Shown: positions 36,830 to 44,908, counted from the first letter of the stretch. The stretch is DNA of 64,000 nucleotides from Cereibacter ovatus (GCF_900207575.1 NZ_OAOQ01000002.1:1-64000); one strand, 5' to 3'. Numbers and translations: made by a program. Notes: a model not told the origin generated them from the sequence alone.

Positions 36830-37471
36830 CTAGATCCGCACGAAGGGTTGGACCAGCCGCGGCAGCAGGCTGTTGAAGCGCAGCGGCGCGTCGGTCGCGG
36901 CAAGGCAGATGCAATCGGGGCCGGGTTCGGCCACGGGCGTATGTTCCATCTCTTCGTCGGCGATTTCCAGATCGCCGGGGCCGAAGCGGTCGGTCTCGTC
37001 GCGGAAGGCGCCTTGCAGCACCAGTGTCAGCTCCATCCCGCGGTGACCATGGTCGGGCACCGACTGGCCGCCCGGAATCCACAGCAGCCGCGCGACGGCC
37101 TCGCGCCCGGTGGGCAGAATCGCCTGACGCACGCCGCCGCCGAGGGGGCGCCAGCGCACCGTATCAAGGCTGCCGCCGATATAGTCCGACAGCGGCGCGG
37201 GCACGCGCGGATCGCGGCGGGGGATGGGCCTTTGGATCTCGATCCGGCGATCAAGCCGGGCCATCACGGCGGCAAGGCTGCCTTCGGACATGGCTGCGGC
37301 GGGGGCCTCGTCCATCAGTGCGCCGCCCACGGCGTCAAAGGCGCCGGCACGGGCGCGGCAGTCGTCGCAGAGCGAAATATGGGTGGCCACGACCAGCCCG
37401 AAGGCCTCGGGCAGCGTTCCCGCCGCATGGGCCATAAGCAAAGAGTCAGAGATATGGTGCCGGATCGTCAT
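36830..37471 (-). CDS. chrR: Zinc anti-sigma factor ChrR (cupin-type)
   Basis: 213 residues. Counting from M1, the N-terminal sigma-binding zinc site is H6, H31, C35, C38. The C-terminal cupin zinc site is H141, H143, E147, H177. These are the residue numbers recalled for Rhodobacter sphaeroides ChrR. ChrR holds RpoE inactive until singlet oxygen or certain peroxides trigger its release and proteolysis. It lies 6 bp downstream of rpoE, co-transcribed from the rpoE promoter. All eight zinc ligands are intact, so it should be functional. Confidence 0.96.
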   Translation of the reverse strand: MTIRHHISDSLLMAHAAGTLPEAFGLVVATHISLCDDCRARAGAFDAVGGALMDEAPAAAMSEGSLAAVMARLDRRIEIQRPIPRRDPRVPAPLSDYIGGSLDTVRWRPLGGGVRQAILPTGREAVARLLWIPGGQSVPDHGHRGMELTLVLQGAFRDETDRFGPGDLEIADEEMEHTPVAEPGPDCICLAATDAPLRFNSLLPRLVQPFVRI

Positions 37472-37477
37472 GCTTGC

Positions 37478-38023
37478 TCAACTCATGTGAAGGCGCAGAC
37501 GTTCCAGCGCCAGCCTTATCCGTGACTTGATCGTGCCCAGCGGCAGGCCGGTCTCGTCGGCCAGCTCCCGGTGCGAGAGGTCGCCGAAGAAGGCCCTTTC
37601 GATCAAGGCACGCTGTTTTTCCGGCAGGCTTTGCACGGCGCGGGTCAGGCGCGCGTTTTCCTGCTGCATTTCATAGACATCGGCCTGATCCGGTTCCGAC
37701 TCGGGGCCCCAGAACAGCTCTTCCGGTTCCGGATGGCGCGCCTTGCGGATCGCATCGATGCGCCGGTTCCGGGCGATGGTGAAGATCCATGTCGAAAGCG
37801 ATGCCCGCGACGGATCGAAAAGATGTGCCTTCTGCCAGACCACGGCCATGACATCCTGTGCGTATTCCTCGGCCTGTGCGCTGGCGGTGCCCGATTTCAT
37901 CAGGAACCCCTTCACCCGTGGGGCGAAGTGCTGAAACAGCCGCGCAAAGGCCGTCTCGTCCCTGTGATCCCGGATCGCCAGCATCAGCGCCACCCAGTCC
38001 GTTTCTTCCGTTTGCCCCGTCAC
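37478..38023 (-). CDS. rpoE: ECF sigma factor RpoE (singlet-oxygen response)
   Basis: 181 residues from GTG 38023 (VTGQTEETDWVALMLAIRD), preceded by GGAAGG. The frame is open upstream, but nothing there is conserved. Sigma region 2 is FARLFQHFAPRVKGFLMKSG and AQDVMAVVWQKAHLFDPSRA with STWIFTIARNRRID. The family-specific linker is EELFWGPESEPDQADVYEM. Region 4 is LPEKQRALIERAFFGDLSHRELADETGLPLGTIKSRIR. It directs transcription of the singlet-oxygen regulon, including its own operon. It overlaps neither neighbour, and chrR follows 6 bp later. Confidence 0.96.
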   Translation of the reverse strand: MTGQTEETDWVALMLAIRDHRDETAFARLFQHFAPRVKGFLMKSGTASAQAEEYAQDVMAVVWQKAHLFDPSRASLSTWIFTIARNRRIDAIRKARHPEPEELFWGPESEPDQADVYEMQQENARLTRAVQSLPEKQRALIERAFFGDLSHRELADETGLPLGTIKSRIRLALERLRLHMS

Positions 38024-38046
38024 GTCGGCCTTCCGTTCGTCGCCTG

Positions 38047-38074
38047 CGGGAGAACATATGCCCCGGTTCTCCCG
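38047..38074. promoter_or_regulatory. Perfect 9-bp inverted repeat in the rpoE leader
   Basis: CGGGAGAAC (38047-38055) and GTTCTCCCG (38066-38074) are separated by 10 bp. The element lies 24 bp upstream of the rpoE GTG, between the predicted RpoE promoter and the start codon. It would therefore be transcribed as a hairpin in the 5' leader or act as an operator. Confidence 0.6.
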
Positions 38075-38117
38075 CATGCATCCGCTTTTTCGAGTGGGAA
38101 GCGACATGACAACGAAC

Positions 38118-38147
38118 CTGATACGCGCCCTTCGTGTGACTGGATCA
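38118..38147 (-). promoter_or_regulatory. RpoE-type promoter of rpoE-chrR
   Basis: On the minus strand TGATCC (38147-38142) is followed after exactly 18 bp by TATCAG (38123-38118). TGATCC is the recalled -35 element of RpoE-dependent promoters in Rhodobacter sphaeroides, where rpoE-chrR is autoregulated. The spacing and -10 match the divergent promoter at 38215. Confidence 0.8.
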
Positions 38148-38214
38148 CTGGCATGTCGCATCGGATCGATCTTTTTCCGCCCTTGGGGTGGTGGCAAAAA
38201 AACCTGCCCGCGGT

Positions 38215-38244
38215 TGATCCGCCGGGCGTCCGGCGCCGTATCAA
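38215..38244 (+). promoter_or_regulatory. RpoE-type promoter of the FAD/DUF1365 operon
   Basis: TGATCC (38215-38220), 18 bp, then TATCAA (38239-38244) on the plus strand, about 30 bp before the first gene. It has the same architecture as the rpoE promoter on the other strand. The -35 to -35 distance across the region is 67 bp. This gives two divergent transcripts from one sigma factor. Confidence 0.82.
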
Positions 38245-38273
38245 GGTGAAGTCAAGCGGGAGAGTTGAGGGCC

Positions 38274-39566
38274 ATGCCTTTCGAGACGTCTGAGTTCGCG
38301 CGTCGGCGCGTTGCGGTGATCGGTGCGGGGATCTCGGGGATGGCGGCGGCTCATTTGCTGGCGCGCGATCATTCCGTGGTGCTGATCGAGGCGGAAAAGC
38401 GTCTGGGCGGCCATGCCCGCACGGTGATTGCCGGCAAGCGCGGCGATCAGCCTGTGGATACGGGCTTCATCGTCTATAACAAGGTCAACTATCCGCATCT
38501 GACGCGGCTGTTCGACGATCTTCAGGTGCCGGTGGTGAAAAGCGACATGAGCTTTGGCGCCTCGGTCCGGGGCGGGCGGCTGGAATACGGCTTGAAGGAT
38601 CTGGGCGCGGTCTTTGCCCAGAAGAAGAACGCGCTTGATCCGCGGTTTCTGGGCATGTTGATGGATATCCTGCGCTTCAACGCCCATGCGGCCGAACATG
38701 CTGACGATCCGGTGATGACGATCCGCGACCTGCTGGAACGGCTGGATCTGGGGGCATGGTTCCGCGATTACTATCTGCTGCCGGTTTCGGGGGCGATCTG
38801 GTCGACGCCGTCGCGCGGGATTCTGGATTTCCCGGCGCAGGCGCTGATCCGGTTCTTTCAGAACCACGCGCTGCTGTCGCATCGTGACCAGCACCAGTGG
38901 TATACCGTTGCCGGCGGTTCGGTCGAATATGTCAGCCGGCTTCAGGCGGCGATGGGTTCGGCGGGCGTGGACATGCGCACGGGGGCAGCGGTCGCCGGGG
39001 TGCGGCGCCTTCCCGACGGCGTGCAGGTCCGCTGCGAGGGTGGCGACTGGGAAGCCTTTGACGAGGTGATCTTTGCCACCCATTCCGACGACACGCTGCG
39101 CCTGCTGTCGGACGCCACGCCCGAGGAAAGCGCGGCGCTGGGCAGCGTGCGCTATCAGCCGAACCATGCGGTGCTGCATTCCGACACCTCGGTGATGCCC
39201 AAGCGCAAGGCCGCCTGGGCCTCGTGGGTCTATGTCGAGCCGGATGATCCGCAGGCGCCGATCGACATCACCTACTGGATGAACTCGCTTCAGCCGATCC
39301 CGCACGATGACCCGCTGTTTGTGACGCTGAACGGCAACCGCACCGTGCGCGAGGATCTGGTGCATGACGTGGTGACCTTCCGTCACCCGGTCTACGATCT
39401 GAACGCCCAACTGGGGGTGGCGGCGCTGCGGATGATGAACGGCAAGCACAACACCTGGTTTGCCGGCGCCTGGATGCGCAACGGCTTTCACGAGGATGGC
39501 TTTGCCAGCGCCGTCGATGTGGTCGAGGCGATGCGCCGCCGGATCGGCGTTGCGGTTGCGGCATGA
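38274..39566 (+). CDS. FAD-dependent oxidoreductase (amine-oxidase fold), singlet-oxygen operon
   Basis: 430 residues from ATG 38274 (MPFETSEFARRRVAVIGAGISG). The dinucleotide-binding loop is GAGISGMAAA, followed by LIEAEKRLGGHARTV, the FAD fingerprint of NAD(P)-binding amine-oxidase-like proteins. The C-terminal FAD contact is NTWFAGAWMRNGFHEDGFASAVDVVEAM. Homologues sit next to DUF1365 and often cyclopropane fatty-acid synthase. In R. sphaeroides the equivalent operon (recalled as RSP1087-1091) is RpoE-controlled and linked to modified membrane fatty acids and ChrR turnover. Desaturation of a methylated fatty acid is plausible but inferred. Confidence 0.9.
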   Translation: MPFETSEFARRRVAVIGAGISGMAAAHLLARDHSVVLIEAEKRLGGHARTVIAGKRGDQPVDTGFIVYNKVNYPHLTRLFDDLQVPVVKSDMSFGASVRGGRLEYGLKDLGAVFAQKKNALDPRFLGMLMDILRFNAHAAEHADDPVMTIRDLLERLDLGAWFRDYYLLPVSGAIWSTPSRGILDFPAQALIRFFQNHALLSHRDQHQWYTVAGGSVEYVSRLQAAMGSAGVDMRTGAAVAGVRRLPDGVQVRCEGGDWEAFDEVIFATHSDDTLRLLSDATPEESAALGSVRYQPNHAVLHSDTSVMPKRKAAWASWVYVEPDDPQAPIDITYWMNSLQPIPHDDPLFVTLNGNRTVREDLVHDVVTFRHPVYDLNAQLGVAALRMMNGKHNTWFAGAWMRNGFHEDGFASAVDVVEAMRRRIGVAVAA

Positions 39567-40312
39567 AGGTCGAGCATATCGCAGGCGAGACCTTCCACGG
39601 CCGCAAGGGCGCCGTGGGAAACAGCTTTCGCTATGGGGTGGATTATCTGCTGCTTGACCCCGATGCGGTCGAGGGGCCTTCGCTGTTGTCGAAGAACCGC
39701 GGCAACCTGATTTCGGTGCATGAGACCGATTATGGTGGCGCGCCGGGCCAGGGCCGCGGCACCGCCTGGGTGCGCGAGGTTCTGGCCGCTCATGCGATGC
39801 CAGGGTCGGATCGCATCCTTTTGCTGACCCAGCCGCGGGTTCTGGGCCATGTGTTCAATCCGGTCAGCTTCTGGCTGTGCCACGATGACTGCGGCGAGTT
39901 GCGGACGGTGATCGCCGAAGTGTCCAACACCTTTGGCGACCGGCACTGGTATCTCTGCGCCAAGGAAAACGGCGCGCCCATCACCCGCGAGGATACGCTG
40001 GAGGCGACGAAGATCATGCATGTCTCGCCGTTCCAGCCGATCGAGGGCGGCTATCGCTTTCGCTTCGACATTGCGCCGGGGCGGGTGGGGATCTGGATCG
40101 ACTTCAGCTTTCAGGGCGGCGGGCTCTATGCCACGCTGACCGGCAAGCGGGTGCCTCTGACCAATCGGGCGATCCTGCGCGCCTGCCTGCGCCGGCCGTT
40201 CGGATCGCGGCGGGTGCTGGCGCTGATCCATTGGCAGGCGCTGAAACTGGCGTTGAAGGGCGCGCGCTATCGCAGCCGCCCGACGCCGCCTGCGCAAGAC
40301 GTCACCCGGTGA
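39563..40312 (+). CDS. DUF1365 family protein
   Basis: 249 residues starting ATGA-coupled to the FAD gene. It shows family motifs HRRxxP-like FHGRKGAVGNSFRYGVDYLLLD, LLTQPRVLGHVFNPVSFWLCHD, VIAEVSNTFGDRHWYL, KIMHVSPFQPIEGGYRFRF and the final HWQALKLALKGARYRSRPTPP. DUF1365 almost always accompanies an FAD oxidoreductase. In R. sphaeroides its homologue was implicated in the singlet-oxygen response. The catalytic role is unknown. Confidence 0.9.
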   Translation: MKVEHIAGETFHGRKGAVGNSFRYGVDYLLLDPDAVEGPSLLSKNRGNLISVHETDYGGAPGQGRGTAWVREVLAAHAMPGSDRILLLTQPRVLGHVFNPVSFWLCHDDCGELRTVIAEVSNTFGDRHWYLCAKENGAPITREDTLEATKIMHVSPFQPIEGGYRFRFDIAPGRVGIWIDFSFQGGGLYATLTGKRVPLTNRAILRACLRRPFGSRRVLALIHWQALKLALKGARYRSRPTPPAQDVTR

Positions 40313-41511
40313 AGGCAGACCTTGCGCCGTGGTCGCTGTTCGCCGGCCTGATCGCGGCGGCCGGCCTGCCGATCTATATCCATGCGCCGAAGGTCTATGT
40401 CGATCAATATGGTGTGGGTCTGGGCGCGCTCGGCCTTGTTCTGGCAGGGCTGCGGCTGGTGGATGTGGTGCAAGACCCGGCGCTGGGCTGGCTGGCCGAG
40501 CGGACACGGGCGCGGCGCGGGGCGATGGTTGCGGGCGCGGCGGGGCTGATGGCGCTGGCGATGCTGGGGCTGTTTGCCGTGACGCCGCCGGTGGCGCCGC
40601 TGCTGTGGTTCGCGCTGGTGCTGACGGTGCTGTTTTCGGCGTTCTCGTTCCTGACCATCGCCTTTTATGCCGAAGGCGTGGGCAAGGCCCGCAGTCTTGG
40701 CCCCAAGGGGCACCTGCGGCTTGCCGGCTGGCGCGAAACCGGCGCGCTGGTGGGTGTCTCGGTCGCGGCGGTGGCGCCGGTGGTCTTGGGCAGTTTCGCC
40801 GCCTTCGCCTGGATCTTTGCCGGGCTGGCGCTGCTGGCTGTGCTGGCGATGCGGCGCGACTGGGCCGGCGCCGCGGCCGTGGCGCCGGATCTGCGCGGGC
40901 TGCTGGCCGATCCGATGGTGCGGCGGCTTTTGCTGCTGGCGCTGGTCAATGCGGCGCCGGTGGCGGTGACCTCGACGCTGTTTCTGTTCTTTGTCGAAAG
41001 CCGGCTTCAGGCGCCGGGGATGGAAGGCCCGCTGCTTTTGCTGTTCTTCCTGTCCGCCGCCGCCAGCGCCCCGGGCTGGAGCCGTCTTGCCCGCGGCATC
41101 GGCGCCAAGCGGACGCTGCTGGCGGGGATGGTGCTGGCGATCCTGTCCTTCATCTTTGCCTACACGCTGGGGGCGGGCGATGTGGTTGCCTTTGCGCTGA
41201 TCTCTGCGGCCTCGGGGGCGGCGCTGGGGGCGGACATGGTGCTGTTGCCGGCGATCTTCGCGCGCCACCTGTCGGGCCGCGAGGGCGGCGAGGCGGCGGG
41301 CTTCGGCCTGTGGTCCTTCGCCTCGAAACTGGCGCTGGCGCTGGCGGCGGCAGGGGCGCTGCCGCTGTTGCAGCTGGCGGGCTTTACCCCCGGCGCGGGT
41401 GCGCCGGATCAGGCGCTGGCGCTGCTGTCGGTGCTGTATGCGCTGGTGCCCTGCGGGCTGAAGCTGCTGGCGATCGGCCTTCTTCTTGTGACCCCCATAC
41501 CGGAGACCTGA
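40309..41511 (+). CDS. MFS/GPH-type transporter
   Basis: 400 residues from GTG 40309, overlapping the DUF1365 stop. It has twelve hydrophobic segments. The GPH/melibiose-carrier features are VYVDQYGVGLGALGLVLAGLRLVD and DPALGWLAERTRARRG, the Asp-Pro and cytoplasmic RxxRRG loop between helices 2 and 3. The second half has IGAKRTLLAGMV and SGAALGADMVLLPAIFARHLSGREGGEAAG. The substrate is unknown. In this operon it may move a lipid precursor or a product of oxidised lipids. Confidence 0.88.
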   Translation: MKADLAPWSLFAGLIAAAGLPIYIHAPKVYVDQYGVGLGALGLVLAGLRLVDVVQDPALGWLAERTRARRGAMVAGAAGLMALAMLGLFAVTPPVAPLLWFALVLTVLFSAFSFLTIAFYAEGVGKARSLGPKGHLRLAGWRETGALVGVSVAAVAPVVLGSFAAFAWIFAGLALLAVLAMRRDWAGAAAVAPDLRGLLADPMVRRLLLLALVNAAPVAVTSTLFLFFVESRLQAPGMEGPLLLLFFLSAAASAPGWSRLARGIGAKRTLLAGMVLAILSFIFAYTLGAGDVVAFALISAASGAALGADMVLLPAIFARHLSGREGGEAAGFGLWSFASKLALALAAAGALPLLQLAGFTPGAGAPDQALALLSVLYALVPCGLKLLAIGLLLVTPIPET

Positions 41512-41518
41512 ACCCGTG

Positions 41519-42076
41519 ATGTCTGTCCTGTTCCTTGCCCTGGGGTTCCTGCTGTGCCTTGGCCTTGTCATCCTGCGCGGGCGGGCCTTTGCCTTCGCGG
41601 GGCAGCAAAGCGCCGATTATGCCGCCAAGGGGCCGGTGCTGGATCTGCGGCGCGACCTGTCGGGGCCGATCCTGTGCGAAGGGGTGATCTATGGCCCGAC
41701 CGGGCGGGTCACCTCGCGCTTTGTCGCTGACATGGAAGGGACGTGGCAGGGCAACACCGGCACCCTGACCGAACGCTTCCGCTATGACAGCGGCGCGGTC
41801 GATCATCGCGAGTGGCGCTTCAGTCTGGCCAACGATGGAACCCTGCGTGCAGACGCTGCCGATCTGGTGGGCACGGGCACCGGAAAAGCCGAAGGATCGG
41901 CGCTTTGCCTGCGCTATCGGCTGCGGCTTCAAGATGACGCAGGGGGGCATGTGCTGGATGTGATTGACTGGATGTACCTGCTGGAGAATGGCACGATCAT
42001 CAATCGGAGCCAGTTCCGCAAGTTCGGGATCAAGGTTGCCGAGCTTGTGGCGACAATGCGACGGATCGAGAGATGA
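41519..42076 (+). CDS. DUF3833 family lipoprotein-like/membrane-anchored protein
   Basis: 185 residues from ATG 41519 (GTG 41516 is possible). One N-terminal hydrophobic helix (about 1-20) anchors it. The body has LDLRRDLSGPILCEGVIYGPTGRVTSRFVADMEG, FRYDSGAVDHREWRF and DVIDWMYLLENGTIINRSQFRKFGIKVAELVATMRR. This is the lipocalin-like DUF3833 domain found in the FAD/DUF1365 operons. It lies 7 nt after the transporter and overlaps the SDR gene by 4 bp. Confidence 0.88.
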   Translation: MSVLFLALGFLLCLGLVILRGRAFAFAGQQSADYAAKGPVLDLRRDLSGPILCEGVIYGPTGRVTSRFVADMEGTWQGNTGTLTERFRYDSGAVDHREWRFSLANDGTLRADAADLVGTGTGKAEGSALCLRYRLRLQDDAGGHVLDVIDWMYLLENGTIINRSQFRKFGIKVAELVATMRRIER

Positions 42077-42810
42077 GAGATTTTGTTGGTAAACGGTATT
42101 GGCTCATCGGCGGCAGCGAGGGACTGGGCCTTGCGCTGGCGAAGAAGCTGAGCGGCGCCGGGGCAAAGGTTGTCCTGTCGGGCCGCGACGAGGCGCGTCT
42201 GGCCGAGGCGGTCGAGGCGATGCCGGGCCGCGCCGAGGCGGTGGCCATGGATGTGCGGTCGGACGAGTCGATCCGCGCCGCGCTGGAAAAGATCGGCGAT
42301 GTCGACGGCATCGTGTTCAACGCCGGGGTCTACTGGCCAATGACGGCCCAGCAGTGGGACCGCGAACAGGTGGATGCCATGCTTGACATCAACCTGATGG
42401 GGCTGGTGCGGGTGGTGTCGGCGGTGCTGCCGGGGATGATCGCGCGTGACTGCGGGCATCTGGTGATCACGGGCAGCATCGCGGGGTTCCGCGGCCTGCC
42501 GGGGGCGATCGGCTATGCCGCCAGCAAGGCCGGCGTGGTCAGCCTGGCCGAATCGCTGCATGCCGATCTGCGTGGCACCGGGGTCGAGGTGCAGTTGGTG
42601 AACCCCGGCTTCGTGCGCACGCGGATGACCGACAAGAACAGCTTCCGGATGCCCTTCATCATGGAGCCCGAAGCCGCGGCGCTGTGCATGTTCGAGCACA
42701 TGTGTTCGGACAACTTCCGCCGCAACTTCCCGGCGCTGTTCTCGGCATTCTTCCGGTTTTCGCAACTGCTGCCGGACGGGCTGTTCTTCCGTCTGGTCGG
42801 TCGGCGCTGA
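42073..42810 (+). CDS. Short-chain dehydrogenase/reductase
   Basis: 245 residues. The cofactor loop is IGGSEGLGLALAKKL. NAG is in VFNAGVYWP. The catalytic Ser is in VITGSIAGFRG and the Tyr-Lys in AIGYAASKAGVV. The NPGFVRTRMT loop follows. It is the last gene of the RpoE-controlled five-gene operon. The C-terminus (LFSAFFRFSQLLPDGLFFRLVGRR) is hydrophobic and basic, suggesting membrane association and a lipid-like substrate. Confidence 0.92.
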   Translation: MRDFVGKRYWLIGGSEGLGLALAKKLSGAGAKVVLSGRDEARLAEAVEAMPGRAEAVAMDVRSDESIRAALEKIGDVDGIVFNAGVYWPMTAQQWDREQVDAMLDINLMGLVRVVSAVLPGMIARDCGHLVITGSIAGFRGLPGAIGYAASKAGVVSLAESLHADLRGTGVEVQLVNPGFVRTRMTDKNSFRMPFIMEPEAAALCMFEHMCSDNFRRNFPALFSAFFRFSQLLPDGLFFRLVGRR

Positions 42811-43193
42811 AGCTGGACCAAGAAGGGGGGCTGTCTGCCCCCCACCGCCCCATCGTCCCTGAAGGGGCAACCCCCAGCCATTACATACATGTTGATGGCC
42901 CCTGTGCGTCAGGGTGGATTATGATGCATTTTGATGGCGCCTTGGCGGCAGCTGTTCCGTTGAATCGTGGGCTGTTGGCGAAGAGGGCGGCAAGTGTCTC
43001 ACGCTCCAAGGCCCAAATAAGATGGCGGCTCGGAAAAAACGTGGTCTTCCCATAACGTTAGCCGGCTTCGCGGTCAGTTCTTGTTGGCCCCCCCACTGCC
43101 GCGCATTCGGGGTGCCGCCTGATCCCCGGGATCGCCGTGGAAAGGCGGTCACCGGCGAACACGGCGTCGTAAATCCGAAGTTTTCCGTGCAAG
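42811..43193. other. Gap after the SDR operon, one hairpin, no gene
   Basis: GGGGGGC-TGTCT-GCCCCCC (42825-42843) lies 14 nt after the SDR stop and is the likely end of the operon, although no T-run follows. The rest of the gap has short unstructured frames only. Composition is slightly less GC-rich around 42880-43070. Confidence 0.5.
42825..42843 (+). terminator. Hairpin ending the RpoE-controlled operon
   Basis: A seven-bp perfect G/C stem with a 5-nt loop sits shortly after the SDR stop codon. It lacks a U-tract, so it may need Rho or serve mRNA stability. Confidence 0.5.
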
Positions 43194-43210
43194 TTCAGCC
43201 TCGCGTCAGC
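43194..43210 (-). promoter_or_regulatory. Candidate response-regulator box upstream of eptA
   Basis: On the minus strand GCTGACGCGAGGCTGAA: two CTGA half-sites exactly 11 bp apart, one helical turn, as bound by OmpR-type dimers. It matches CCTGACGGCATGCTGAC in the intergenic region of the second two-component system (49612-49628) at 12 of 17 positions, including CTGACG and GCTGA. Confidence 0.5.
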
Positions 43211-43241
43211 TTGCCCGATCAGCAGGAGCGGATCGGGCAAG
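43210..43241. promoter_or_regulatory. Perfect 11-bp inverted repeat ahead of eptA
   Basis: CTTGCCCGATC (43210-43220) and GATCGGGCAAG (43231-43241) flank a 10-nt loop. The right arm ends in the AAG of the AAGAGG ribosome-binding site (43239-43244), and the ATG is at 43254. As RNA the stem would partly mask the ribosome-binding site. As DNA it could be an operator. It abuts the candidate response-regulator box. Confidence 0.6.
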
Positions 43242-43253
43242 AGGTCTATCCGG

Positions 43254-44897
43254 ATGTTCCAATTCCAACTGCGCGCGGCCACCGCGCGCGTTCCTGTCGA
43301 TTTCGCTGCAAGGGCGCTTCCCTCGGTCTTTCAGGTCAACCTGGTGGTGGCGGGGTTCCTTCTCGTTGCGGACAATGCCACCTTCTGGCGGCGCTGCCTC
43401 GACATCTTCGGGGCGGGTCCGCAGCTTGTTGTCTTCGGCGCGGCGATCTGGGCGCTGACCTTCTTCATCGTCGCGCTTTTCGGGATCGGGCCACTGCGGC
43501 GCCCGATGCTGGCGGCGCTTCTGATCCTCGGGGCCGCGACCGGATGGTTCCAGGACCGGCTGGGCGTGACCATCGACCGGGACATGATCGAGAACGTCGT
43601 CACCACAACCGTCGCCGAGGGGCGCCATCTCGTCACGCCGGGCTTCCTGCTCCATCTCGTGGCCTTCGGCCTTCTGCCCGCCCTTGTCGTGCTGCGCCTG
43701 CCGGTGCGGGACAAAGGGTGGGGCCGGTTCATGCGATCGACGCTTGCGGCCTGTCTGGCGCTGGCGCTTGGCGCGGGCCTGATTCTCAGCGATTTCAAGA
43801 CCTTTTCGGCCGTTTTGCGCGAACGCAAGGATCTGGTCGCGGCCTGGCAGCCGGCAATGCCGATCGGCTCGGCCATCCGCTATGCAAAGCTGGCGCTGCG
43901 GACGCGCGACGTGGCGGTGGCGCCCCTCGGGCTTGATGCGCGGAAGGGGCCGCTGCTGGCCGCGGCGGAAAAGCCGGTGCTGACCGTTCTTGTCGTGGGC
44001 GAGACGGCGCGGGCGCAGAACTGGGGGCTGAACGGCTATGCGCGCGACACGACGCCGGAACTGCGCCGCCGCGGTGTCGTCAACTTCCCCGCGGTCGAAA
44101 GCTGTGGCACCGCCACGGCGGTCTCGATGCCCTGCATGTTCTCGGTCCTGTCGCGCAGCGGCTATAGCCAGGAGAAGGGCCTTGCGACCGAGAACCTGCT
44201 TGACGTGCTGGCCCATGCCGGTGTCGCGGTCGAATGGTGGGACAACAACACCGGCGACAAGGACATCGCGGCACGGGTCGCCTCGGCCCGCCTGCCCGAG
44301 GTTCGCGAGGCCTGCGCCGAGGGCGAATGCACCGATGCGGCCTTCCTGCCGCTGCTTGATCGGACGCTGGCCACGATCGATCGCGACACGGTCCTTGTGC
44401 TGCACCAGATCGGCAGCCACGGGCCGGCCTATCACCTGCGCTATCCGAGGGCGTTCGAGCGATTTTCGCCCGCCTGCCACAGCGCCGAGTTTTCGCGTTG
44501 CACCGACGAAGAGATCCGCAACGCCTATGACAACACCATCGCCTTCACCGACCATGTGCTGGCCGCGATGATCGACCGGATGGCGGCGCAGGACAGGGCG
44601 ATCCCGGCGCTGGTCTATGTCTCGGACCACGGCGAGTCGCTGGGCGAGAACGGGCTGTATCTGCATGGCGCGCCGCGCTTCATGGCGCCCGAGACGCAGA
44701 CCCGCGTGCCGATGGTGCTGTGGCTGTCCGAGCCGTTCCGCGCCGCGATGGCGCTGGATCAGGGGTGCCTGCGCGACCGCGCGGCGGAGCCCGCAAGCCA
44801 TGACAACATGTTCCATTCGGTCCTTGGGCTGATGGACATCCGCACCACGGCGCGGGACGCGGCGCTTGACCGCGTCTCGACCTGCCGCGCGTCCTGA
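43254..44897 (+). CDS. eptA: Lipid A phosphoethanolamine transferase (EptA family)
   Basis: This inner-membrane enzyme moves phosphoethanolamine from phosphatidylethanolamine to lipid A, lowering negative surface charge. It has 547 residues, with five N-terminal transmembrane helices (to about 180) then a periplasmic sulfatase-fold domain. The metal ligand is E250 in VVGETARAQNW. The nucleophile region is ESCGTATAVSMPCMFS, with Thr288 aligned to the catalytic Thr of MCR/EptA. Paired cysteines (CSGYS-type loops, CAEGEC, ACHSAEFSRC) match the disulfides of the family. SDHGESLGENGLYLHG supplies the Asp/His ligands. Start is ATG 43254. dgkA follows 11 bp later. Confidence 0.95.
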   Translation: MFQFQLRAATARVPVDFAARALPSVFQVNLVVAGFLLVADNATFWRRCLDIFGAGPQLVVFGAAIWALTFFIVALFGIGPLRRPMLAALLILGAATGWFQDRLGVTIDRDMIENVVTTTVAEGRHLVTPGFLLHLVAFGLLPALVVLRLPVRDKGWGRFMRSTLAACLALALGAGLILSDFKTFSAVLRERKDLVAAWQPAMPIGSAIRYAKLALRTRDVAVAPLGLDARKGPLLAAAEKPVLTVLVVGETARAQNWGLNGYARDTTPELRRRGVVNFPAVESCGTATAVSMPCMFSVLSRSGYSQEKGLATENLLDVLAHAGVAVEWWDNNTGDKDIAARVASARLPEVREACAEGECTDAAFLPLLDRTLATIDRDTVLVLHQIGSHGPAYHLRYPRAFERFSPACHSAEFSRCTDEEIRNAYDNTIAFTDHVLAAMIDRMAAQDRAIPALVYVSDHGESLGENGLYLHGAPRFMAPETQTRVPMVLWLSEPFRAAMALDQGCLRDRAAEPASHDNMFHSVLGLMDIRTTARDAALDRVSTCRAS

Positions 44898-44908
44898 GGA
44901 GGCCGCCC

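Noticed and set aside
43022-43936. 304-codon plus-strand ORF at the start of eptA
   Set aside because: Out of frame with eptA, Arg/Gly-rich and without motifs. The eptA frame has intact catalytic residues.
43254-44897. eptA as a mobile colistin-resistance (mcr) gene
   Set aside because: No IS or plasmid feature flanks it, GC content matches neighbours, and it is paired with dgkA as in chromosomal loci.
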